Below are positions 34,326-40,389 of a DNA stretch of 64,000 bases, one piece after another. Every line of letters starts with the position of its first letter. Position 1 is the stretch's first letter. A model generated the notes under the pieces. That model was not told where the DNA came from. It saw nothing but the letters and a program-made list of their open reading frames with translations, and did no database searches. The DNA lies in assembly GCA_963814355.1 (NCBI GenBank), contig CAWFCZ010000016.1, positions 124,001 through 188,000 of the forward strand, written 5' to 3'. Position numbers and translations under genes: made by a program. The stretch is from JADGOV01 sp963814355. GTDB lineage: Bacteria; Actinomycetota; Actinomycetes; JADGOV01.

Positions 34326-35048
34326 GTGAGTATGCAGGTTGACATTTGGTCGGACATCGTCTGCCCGTGGTGCTACATCGGCAAGCGCCGCTTCGAAGCG
34401 GCGCTGGCCCGCTTCCCGCACCGCGATGCGGTGACCGTGATATGGCGGGCCTTCGAACTCGATCCCTCGACACCAACCCACCATGACGAGGCGTACCGGA
34501 CGAGGCTGGCGAGGAAGTACGGTGTGACGCCGGAGGCGGCGGAGGAGATGATCGCGCGAATGACCTCGGTGGCCGCCGCTGAAGGTCTGGAGTACCGATT
34601 CGACCACGCCCACGTGGGCAACACCCGGGACGCGCACCGGTTGCTGCACCTGGCGGGTGCCCGCGGCAAGCAGGGCGAGTTGGCCGAGCGGCTGTTCCGG
34701 GCCTGCTTCGTCGAGGGAGAGCCCATCGGACTGAGCCAAACCCTGCTGCGGCTCGGGATCGAGGTCGGCCTCGACGCCGACGAGGTGTGGCAGGTGTTGG
34801 ACAGCGAGGCGTACGGCGACGCGGTACGGGCCGAGGAGTCCGCGGCCGCAGACCTCGGCATCCGCGGCGTGCCCTTCTTCGTCATCGACCACCGCCTGGC
34901 CGTTTCGGGCGCCCAGTCGAGTGAGGTGCTCGCCGAGGCGCTGGACCAAGCCTGGGCGGAGCGGGCGCCGCTGCCCGGCACACCCACCGGCGCAGCGCGA
35001 GCGACCGGCGCGGACCCGGGTCGCGAGGGTGAGAGCTGCGCCGTCTGA
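34326..35048 (+). CDS. DsbA-family oxidoreductase (FrnE-like)
   Basis: A 240-aa cytoplasmic thioredoxin-fold protein with no signal peptide. It opens MSMQVDIWSDIVCPWCYIGK with the CPWC active site near residue 13. The FrnE/2-hydroxychromene isomerase-like helical insertion follows, containing YRFDHAHVGNTRDAHRL and LFRACFVEGEPIG. The cis-Pro loop GIRGVPFFVIDHRLAVSGAQ is intact. Family members act in polyketide pathways or as disulfide isomerases; the substrate is unknown. GTG 34326 and ATG 34332 are both possible starts. A tryptophanase gene follows after 22 bp, so the two may be cotranscribed. Confidence 0.9.
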   Translation: MSMQVDIWSDIVCPWCYIGKRRFEAALARFPHRDAVTVIWRAFELDPSTPTHHDEAYRTRLARKYGVTPEAAEEMIARMTSVAAAEGLEYRFDHAHVGNTRDAHRLLHLAGARGKQGELAERLFRACFVEGEPIGLSQTLLRLGIEVGLDADEVWQVLDSEAYGDAVRAEESAAADLGIRGVPFFVIDHRLAVSGAQSSEVLAEALDQAWAERAPLPGTPTGAARATGADPGREGESCAV

Positions 35049-35070
35049 CGGCTCAGGGCAGGATCGGCCT

Positions 35071-36450
35071 ATGACCGAGCCGTACCGCACGATCATCGAA
35101 CCGTTTCGGATTCACTCCGTCGAACCGTTGCGGATGACCACCCGCGAGGAGCGGGTGGGCCATCTCGCGGCCGCCGGGTACAACCTGTTCCGGCTGCATT
35201 CCGACGACGTGCTGATCGACCTGCTCACCGACTCCGGGACGGGTGCTATGTCGGCGGAGCAGTGGGCGGGTATCCAGCGCGGCAACGAGTCCTACGCCGG
35301 GGCGCCGAGCTTCTACCGCTTCCTGCACGCGGTCACCGAGCTGTTCCCCTTCCGGCACGTGCTGCCGACCCATCAGGGCCGGGCGGCGGAAAAGATCCTC
35401 TTCAGCGTGGTGGGCGGCCCGGGCAAAGTGGTCCCGAACAACACCCACTTCGACACCACCCGGGCGAACGTCGAGTTCACCGGCGCCGAAGCGCTGGATC
35501 TACCAAGCACGGCCGGCCGGGACGCCGCCTCCCGGGACCCGTTCAAAGGCAATCTTGATGTCGAAGCCCTGGAGCGGCTGCTCGTCGAGCGGCGGGACGA
35601 CGTACCGCTGGTCATGGTGACGGTCACCAACAACGCCGGCGGCGGCCAGCCGGTGAGCCTGGCCAATCTCCGGGCGGTCCGCGAGGTGTGCGAGCGGTAC
35701 GGCAAGCCGCTGTTCCTCGACGGGTGCCGATTCGCCGAGAACGCCTGGTTCATCAAGACCCGGGAGCCCGGCTACGCCGACATCGACGTCCCCGACATCG
35801 TCCGGGAGATGGCGTCCCTGGCCGACGGGATGACCATGTCGGCGAAGAAGGACCCGCTGGCCAACATCGGCGGGTGGCTGGCGATGGACGACGACGCACT
35901 CGCCGAGCAGTGCCGCACCTTGGAGATCCTCACCGAGGGCTTCCCGACCTACGGCGGGCTCGCCGGCCGGGACCTGGAGGCGATTGCCCAGGGTTTGACG
36001 GAGTGCGTCCAGCACGATTACCTGCAGTACCGGGTGCGGTCCACCGCGTACCTGGGCGAGGCCCTGGAGGCGGCCGGGGTGCCGGTCGTCGTGCCGTTCG
36101 GCGGGTCGGCGGTGTTCCTGGACGCCAGGGCCTTGCTCCCCCACATCCCGCCGCTGGCCTACCCGGGCCAGGCCCTGACCTGCGCGCTCTACGTCGAGGG
36201 TGGCATCAGGGCATGCGAGATCGGGACCGTGATGTTCGGCCGGCGACCGGACGGGACCGAGGCGCCGGCTCCGATGGACCTGGTCCGGCTGGCCATCCCG
36301 CGGCGTACCTACACCCAGAGCCACATCGACTACACCATCGAGGTACTGGCACGGGTCGCGGGGAAGTCGGCGGACCTGCGCGGGCTGAAGATCGTCAACG
36401 AGCCGCCCCGGCTGCGGCACTTCACCGCCGGGTTCGCGCCGCTGGAGTAG
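35071..36450 (+). CDS. tnaA: Tryptophanase (beta-eliminating lyase)
   Basis: A PLP enzyme that splits L-tryptophan to indole, pyruvate and ammonia; the close relative tyrosine phenol-lyase makes phenol. The start is ATG 35071 (MTEPYRTIIEPFRIHSVEPL) with GGCAGGA upstream, giving 459 aa. The PLP lysine lies in TMSAKKDPLANIGGW. At the two positions that separate the enzymes, this protein has Ile in IRACEIG (tyrosine phenol-lyase has Arg381) and His in LRHFTAGF (tyrosine phenol-lyase has Phe448), so tryptophanase is the better call. No tnaC leader or tnaB permease is visible nearby. Confidence 0.85.
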   Translation: MTEPYRTIIEPFRIHSVEPLRMTTREERVGHLAAAGYNLFRLHSDDVLIDLLTDSGTGAMSAEQWAGIQRGNESYAGAPSFYRFLHAVTELFPFRHVLPTHQGRAAEKILFSVVGGPGKVVPNNTHFDTTRANVEFTGAEALDLPSTAGRDAASRDPFKGNLDVEALERLLVERRDDVPLVMVTVTNNAGGGQPVSLANLRAVREVCERYGKPLFLDGCRFAENAWFIKTREPGYADIDVPDIVREMASLADGMTMSAKKDPLANIGGWLAMDDDALAEQCRTLEILTEGFPTYGGLAGRDLEAIAQGLTECVQHDYLQYRVRSTAYLGEALEAAGVPVVVPFGGSAVFLDARALLPHIPPLAYPGQALTCALYVEGGIRACEIGTVMFGRRPDGTEAPAPMDLVRLAIPRRTYTQSHIDYTIEVLARVAGKSADLRGLKIVNEPPRLRHFTAGFAPLE

Positions 36451-36518
36451 ACGGTATCGACGTGCCTGGTCGTTCGGGCCGTGCCGTCGACTACACATCC
36501 GACCCGCCACCATGTCAG

Positions 36519-36929
36519 TCAGGCGATCCCCGGGGCGACGGATGGCAGCCCGGCGCTCCGGGCCGCGGTGAGGAGCCGGTTGTCGTAGGCGACGAAGGCG
36601 TCAATCTGTTCGCGGCTCACGGCGGCCACATGCTCGGCGGTGGCCAGGTGGATGGCGTCGAGCGATCGAAGCTCAGCGTCCAGGTATCCGGCGGCGCGCG
36701 CGACTACGGAGGGTGACAAGGACACCACGCCAATGCCGCGGAGCACCTGTGTCGCGCGCGGTAGCTGCTCCGGCGCACTGCGTCTAGTTGCGCGGATCAG
36801 CTCTACCTCGATCAAAACCGAAGAGAGTACGGTGCTGTCCCGGCGCCCCCGGAGCCACTTGGAGAGATCGTGGCTATGGATCTCGAACCGGACGAGTTTC
36901 ACCGCGGCTGACGTGTCGAGATAGATCAC
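36519..36929 (-). CDS. PIN-domain toxin (VapC family)
   Basis: A 136-aa putative ribonuclease toxin. The PIN acidic residues are visible: Asp in MIYLDTSAAVKL, Glu in SSVLIEVELIRAT, Asp in LRSLDAIHLATAEH, and Asp in FVAYDNRLLTAA. It follows the antitoxin by 5 bp on the same strand, the standard antitoxin-first order. It probably cleaves tRNA or other RNA when freed from its partner, but the target cannot be inferred. Confidence 0.9.
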   Translation of the reverse strand: MIYLDTSAAVKLVRFEIHSHDLSKWLRGRRDSTVLSSVLIEVELIRATRRSAPEQLPRATQVLRGIGVVSLSPSVVARAAGYLDAELRSLDAIHLATAEHVAAVSREQIDAFVAYDNRLLTAARSAGLPSVAPGIA

Positions 36930-36934
36930 CGCCG

Positions 36935-37213
36935 TTACCAGCGTTCGCCGTCGTAGCGGCCGTCAGATACAGCGTCCGAACCGGCGGAGTCGGGTGCCGC
37001 CGCGCCGTCTTCCAGGGAGAACAGCGGAAGCGTGGCGCGCGCCGGGCGAAGCTCGCCCGAATTGATCAACTCGCTGAGCGGATGTGGCTGTGCGGGTTCG
37101 ATGATCGCCACACGTACCCCATTGCGGGTGATCTCTATTCGCTCACCCCGCTCCACTCGGGCCAGCACGTCGGCGGTGTGTTGATTCAGTTCCCGAATCG
37201 GCACACAGCGCAT
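36935..37213 (-). CDS. Type II antitoxin, Phd/YefM-like (VapB partner)
   Basis: A 92-aa protein whose N-terminus MRCVPIRELNQHTADVLARV plus ERGERIEITRNGVRVAII is the DNA-binding Phd/YefM fold. The acidic C-terminal tail (SLEDGAAAPDSAGSDAVSDG) would wrap the toxin. No ribosome-binding site precedes the ATG at 37213, which lies close behind a repeated motif that is probably its own operator, so the transcript may be leaderless or nearly so. Confidence 0.88.
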   Translation of the reverse strand: MRCVPIRELNQHTADVLARVERGERIEITRNGVRVAIIEPAQPHPLSELINSGELRPARATLPLFSLEDGAAAPDSAGSDAVSDGRYDGERW

Positions 37214-37222
37214 CCCGGGAGT

Positions 37223-37244
37223 GTACTACAGTTGCGTACTACAG
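37223..37244 (-). promoter_or_regulatory. Direct-repeat operator/promoter of the toxin-antitoxin pair
   Basis: GTACTACAG occurs twice, at 37223-37231 and 37236-37244, 13 bp apart and ending 10 bp before the antitoxin start. On the minus strand this reads CTGTAGTAC twice. Such repeats are typical binding sites for toxin-antitoxin autorepression. The promoter itself is inferred. Confidence 0.5.
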
Positions 37245-37293
37245 CAAGAGGGCCGTGGCCGAAACGCTGTCAACGATGGATGCGGCTGGCCTT

Positions 37294-37671
37294 CTAGGCG
37301 ACGCGGCGCTGGTACACGAAGTACATCGTGCAGCCTTCCGGGCCGACGTGATCGATCGCGTGCGGTAGCCCGGCCGGGAAGTGGATGTAGGAGCCGGGTC
37401 CCAGCCGGGCGCCGCCCACGGTGGCCGTGCCGTCAATGATCCACTGGTGATGGTGGCCGGAGTGGTGGGTGTGCTCCGGCTCCTGCGCGCCCGGTTCCAG
37501 GCGCAGCAGGCCGGCGACCCCGTCGGCGGAGCGCCACAGCTCGCGGACCTGCACTCCGGGCTGCTCGCGGAAGGATTGCCAGGGCGTGGCGCCGACTTCC
37601 GCAGCGGTCAGCGTGATCGCCCCCGAGTAGCCGGGAAGGTAGCCCTCTGCGTCGTCGTACTCGGCGGACAT
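37294..37671 (-). CDS. Small cupin-domain protein
   Basis: A single-domain cupin of 125 aa. The start is ATG 37671 (MSAEYDDAEGYLPGYSGAIT) with AGGAGG 4 nt upstream. Metal-binding motif 1 is PEHTHHSGHHHQWIIDG with Gln in place of one usual ligand, and motif 2 is YIHFPAGLPHAIDHVG. It could be a metal-dependent sensor or an enzyme of unknown substrate. It is divergent from the dehydratase-like gene, so the two may share regulation. Confidence 0.85.
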   Translation of the reverse strand: MSAEYDDAEGYLPGYSGAITLTAAEVGATPWQSFREQPGVQVRELWRSADGVAGLLRLEPGAQEPEHTHHSGHHHQWIIDGTATVGGARLGPGSYIHFPAGLPHAIDHVGPEGCTMYFVYQRRVA

Positions 37672-37780
37672 CGTGCCTCCTGGTGGATCGTTGGCGCCCC
37701 CCGGCATTCTTCCGGTCCGGCCCGGCCCCTGCCGAACCGGCCCCCGTCCCGCGCGGTGCGACCTGACCGGCGGTGCGACC

Positions 37781-38782
37781 ATGTACGTCGTGCAACAGCC
37801 GCGAGCCGAGCCGCGTGGGCTGGTGGTGACCAGGGCCGATGTGGAGGCGGCCGCCGAGCGGGTCGGAGCGCGGGTTCGACGGACGCCGGTGTTGGACGTG
37901 GAGCCGGCGGCCTTCGGCGTACCGGTGTCGCTGAAGTTGGAGCTCCTGCAGCACACCGGCTCGTTCAAGGTCCGCGGCGCATTCAACCGGGTTCTCGCCG
38001 CCGGCTGCCCACCGGCCGGGGTGATCGCTGCCTCCGGCGGAAACCATGGTCTGGCAGTGGCTTATGTTGCGTCCCAGGTCGGGATCCGCGCGGAGATCTT
38101 CCTACCTCGGGCTACCTCGGCGGTGAAGGTCGATGCGATCGCTGCCTTGGGCGCGGAAGTACGAGTCGTCGGCGCCTTCTATGCCGATGCCTACCTCGCC
38201 ATGGCGGACCGGGCGGCTGCGACCGGAGCACGTGTGGTCCACGCCTACGACATGCCGGAGGTGGTGGCCGGGCAGGGCCTGGTCGGCCGGGAGATCGCCG
38301 AGCAGATCCCCGACGTGGACACCGTGCTGGTCGCGGTCGGCGGCGGCGGCCTGCTCGCCGGGGTGGTGGCCGCGCTTCCCCCCGGCACCCGGGTGATCGC
38401 CGTCGAGCCGGCCGGCATTCCGAGTCTGCATGCCGCCCTGACCGCCGGCGCGCCGGTGGACGTCGAGGTGAGCGGTCTGGCCGCGGACTCCCTCGGCGCC
38501 CGACGGGTCGGAGCGGCGGGCTTTGCCGCCGCGCGGGCCGGCGCGGTGCGCAGCGTGCTCGTCGCGGACGAGGAGATCGCGGCCGCCCGGCGCCTGCTCT
38601 GGCAGCGCTGCCGGGTCGCCGCCGAACCGGGCGGAACGGTGGCCCTGGCCGCCCTGACCAGCGGCGCGTACCTGCCCCGACCGGCGGAACGTGTGGTGGC
38701 CATCGTCTGCGGCGGCAACACCGACCCGGCGGATCTCCTGCCGCGCTCCGGGCTCCCGGTACGCGGTGTACCTGCCCGATGA
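37781..38782 (+). CDS. Threonine/serine dehydratase-like PLP enzyme
   Basis: A fold-type II PLP enzyme expected to deaminate threonine or serine. The frame is open from 37673, but ATG 37781 (MYVVQQPRAEPRGLVVTRAD) is the first reasonable start, giving 333 aa; GTG 37826 is an alternative. The PLP lysine is in HTGSFKVRGAFN, the substrate loop in AASGGNHGLAVAY and the phosphate-binding Gly loop in VAVGGGGLLAGV. There is no C-terminal ACT domain, so it is probably not feedback-inhibited by isoleucine. Racemase or hydroxyaspartate dehydratase activity is possible in this family. Confidence 0.87.
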   Translation: MYVVQQPRAEPRGLVVTRADVEAAAERVGARVRRTPVLDVEPAAFGVPVSLKLELLQHTGSFKVRGAFNRVLAAGCPPAGVIAASGGNHGLAVAYVASQVGIRAEIFLPRATSAVKVDAIAALGAEVRVVGAFYADAYLAMADRAAATGARVVHAYDMPEVVAGQGLVGREIAEQIPDVDTVLVAVGGGGLLAGVVAALPPGTRVIAVEPAGIPSLHAALTAGAPVDVEVSGLAADSLGARRVGAAGFAAARAGAVRSVLVADEEIAAARRLLWQRCRVAAEPGGTVALAALTSGAYLPRPAERVVAIVCGGNTDPADLLPRSGLPVRGVPAR

Positions 38783-38797
38783 TCGGCCGCGGACCGG

Positions 38798-39277
38798 TCA
38801 GCTGGCGCTGGCGGCGGCCTCACGGGGCAGGGGCGTGGCGGGGCGGGCCGGTTGGTAGCCGTCGGCGAGGAGGGGTGAGGAGATCATCAGGTCGGCGGTG
38901 GCCAGGTTGGCGGCGACCGGCACGTTCCACACCGCGGTGATCCGCAGCAGCGCCTTGACGTCCGGGTCGTGCGGCTGGGGTTCGAGCGGGTCCTAGGAAA
39001 AGATCAGCATGTCGATGCTGCCTTCGGCGATCCGGGCGCCGATCTGCTGGTCGCCGCCGACCGGGCCGCTGAGGAAGCGGGTCACCGGCAGGCCGAGCTC
39101 GTACTCGAGCATGGTGCCGGTCGTCCCCGTCGCGTATAGCGCATGCGCCCGGAGCGTGCCGCGGTTGTACTCGGCCCACCTGAGCAACTCCGGCTTCTTG
39201 TTGTCGTGAGCGACCAGCGCAATGTGTCGGTGCCCGCCGGTGGTGGCGGGTGCTGGCTCGAGCGGGCCGGGCGTCAC
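38798..39277 (-). pseudogene. mgsA: Methylglyoxal synthase, interrupted by an in-frame TAG
   Basis: Would convert dihydroxyacetone phosphate to methylglyoxal. From GTG 39277 the frame matches MgsA: HIALVAHDNKKPELLRWAE, LYATGTTGTMLEYELGLPVT and SGPVGGDQQIGARIAEG. It then hits TAG at 38993-38995, exactly where the family has Trp of the LIFFWDP motif (here LIFS, stop, DP). The same frame continues perfectly after it with DPLEPQPHDPDVKALLRITA and VWNVPVAANLATADLMISSP to a TGA at 38798. The active-site residues equivalent to E. coli Asp91, His98 and Asp101 lie beyond the stop, so the 94-residue product should be dead. The GTG overlaps the upstream small gene stop. Confidence 0.9.
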
Positions 39278-39456
39278 GCGATACCGTCCCACGGCCCGGC
39301 CGCCGGCGACGCGTCGTGCCGCGCGAAGATCTCCGCGAGTGCGCAGCGCTCGGCCGGCGTCCGGTAGCTGGCGAGCTCCTGGCGTAGCCGCACCGCATAG
39401 CGACGCCGCCGCCGCGCGCGGAGCGCCCGGTCAAGTGGTGACACGGGTGGACGCAT
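39274..39456 (-). CDS. Small basic hypothetical protein
   Basis: A 60-aa ORF from ATG 39456 (MRPPVSPLDRALRARRRRRY) with AAGGA 8 nt upstream. An Arg-rich first half leads into LRQELASYRTPAERCALAEI and FARHD, which looks helical. The stop overlaps the mgsA GTG (GTGA), so translation was presumably coupled to it. Small proteins with a similar TPAER helical motif occur in actinomycetes, but I cannot name a family. It lies 18 bp after the 43-aa ORF on the same strand. Confidence 0.55.
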   Translation of the reverse strand: MRPPVSPLDRALRARRRRRYAVRLRQELASYRTPAERCALAEIFARHDASPAAGPWDGIA

Positions 39457-39474
39457 GGTGCGAATCCTTCGGTG

Positions 39475-39606
39475 TCAGGCCGGCAAGCGCCGGCGCGGTC
39501 GGTACAGAACGGGGTTGAAGTTCTCGAGCGTGACGTCGTCGAGCCAGCGCAGCGCCGAGGTGAACCGGCGCCGTATGAAGATGAACGGTCCTGCGGGGCG
39601 AACCAT
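39475..39606 (-). CDS. Small hypothetical protein, divergent from TetR
   Basis: A 43-aa ORF from ATG 39606 (MVRPAGPFIFIRRRFTSALR), ending NFNPVLYRPRRRLPA. A clear GAGGAG lies about 5 nt upstream. The peptide is basic and aromatic, with WLDDVTLENFNP in the middle. I do not recognise a family. It is the first gene of a leftward mini-operon (43 aa, 60 aa, mgsA remnant) whose upstream region carries two candidate TetR operators. The ribosome-binding site and position make it more than a chance frame. Confidence 0.5.
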   Translation of the reverse strand: MVRPAGPFIFIRRRFTSALRWLDDVTLENFNPVLYRPRRRLPA

Positions 39607-39638
39607 GGAGTCTCCTCTTGACCGGCGTTGCTGCGCGA

Positions 39639-39654
39639 AACGCTCCGTAGCGTC
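39639..39654. promoter_or_regulatory. Candidate TetR operator, copy 1
   Basis: AACGCTCCGTAGCGTC, containing the perfect inverted repeat ACGCT-N4-AGCGT. It is 33 bp upstream of the 43-aa ORF start. It matches copy 2 at 13 of 16 positions, and the two start points are 52 bp apart. Confidence 0.5.
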
Positions 39655-39690
39655 CCGCTCTCTAGTATCGAGTGGCGCCGCAGCGAATAC

Positions 39691-39706
39691 AACGCTACGT
39701 TGCGTT
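39691..39706. promoter_or_regulatory. Candidate TetR operator, copy 2
   Basis: AACGCTACGTTGCGTT, with inverted arms AACGC-N6-GCGTT. It abuts the likely GTG start of tetR at 39708. A -10-like TAGTAT lies at 39663-39668 between the two copies. Confidence 0.5.
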
Positions 39707-39707
39707 T

Positions 39708-40343
39708 GTGACAGGAGCCACATCACCCGCGCCGTCGACGCTTGCTCAGCTACGACGAGGCGGCCGTAAGCGCACCGCCGTGACCGAGAAGAAGATTCTG
39801 GATGCGACCCGGGTGCTGCTCGCCGACGGCGGAGTCGGCTCACTCACGGTCGAAGGCGTCGCCGCCGCCACCGGGATAGCGAAAACGACGATCTACCGGC
39901 GGTACCGATCCAAGGACGATCTGGCGCTCGCCGTGCTCATCGACATGGTGCAGACCGTCGCCGCCGTACCGGACCTCGACGACACGACGGCCGAGCTGAT
40001 CCACTTCGTGCGCGGAGCCGTCAGCATTTTGCGCGACACACTGATGGGCCGCGTCATGCAGGGGTTGGTGTCCGAGCTGGCCGCCGACCCCGCGCTGGCG
40101 GCGGCGTTCCGGGAACGCGTGGTCACCCTTCGGGTCGCCGAACTGTCCCGGGTCATCCAGCGCGGCGTCACCCGGGGCGACCTGCGACCAGACCTGGACA
40201 TCGACCTCGTCCACGATTTGCTCTTCGGCCCGGTCTACTACCGGTTGTTACTCACCGGCGGCCCCCTGCACGCCACCCTCGCCGACCAGATCGTCGCCGC
40301 GGTGCTGCCTGCTGTGCTCCCGCCCGCCAGCCGCCACCCCTGA
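39708..40343 (+). CDS. TetR-family transcriptional regulator
   Basis: A 211-aa one-component repressor from GTG 39708 (VTGATSPAPSTLAQLRRGG); the frame is open from 39672. The N-terminal helix-turn-helix is classical: ILDATRVLLADGGVGSLTVE, then GVAAATGIAKTTIYRRYRSK and DDLALAVL. The C-terminal ligand domain (ISILRDTLMGRVMQGL-like, ending in LPAVLPPASRHP) is of the TetR_C type with a helical dimer interface. It is divergent from the two small ORFs and mgsA remnant and likely represses both itself and them through the adjacent palindromes. The inducer is unknown. Confidence 0.93.
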   Translation: MTGATSPAPSTLAQLRRGGRKRTAVTEKKILDATRVLLADGGVGSLTVEGVAAATGIAKTTIYRRYRSKDDLALAVLIDMVQTVAAVPDLDDTTAELIHFVRGAVSILRDTLMGRVMQGLVSELAADPALAAAFRERVVTLRVAELSRVIQRGVTRGDLRPDLDIDLVHDLLFGPVYYRLLLTGGPLHATLADQIVAAVLPAVLPPASRHP

Positions 40344-40366
40344 CCTGCAGCGAGCGGTGTGGACAA

Positions 40367-40383
40367 CCCCTCCAGGAGAGGGG
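40367..40383. terminator. Hairpin between convergent tetR and acetyltransferase genes
   Basis: A perfect 6-bp stem CCCCTC / GAGGGG with a 5-nt loop sits in the 46-bp gap where two genes converge. A perfect DnaA-box sequence TGTGGACAA (reverse of TTGTCCACA) at 40358-40366 directly abuts it. There is no T-tract. Confidence 0.5.
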
Positions 40384-40389
40384 CGAGGG

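Noticed and set aside
38990..38998. TAG in mgsA decoded as pyrrolysine or by readthrough
   Set aside because: The family residue is Trp, no pyl genes or context elements are visible, and the adjacent Phe-to-Ser change points to mutation.
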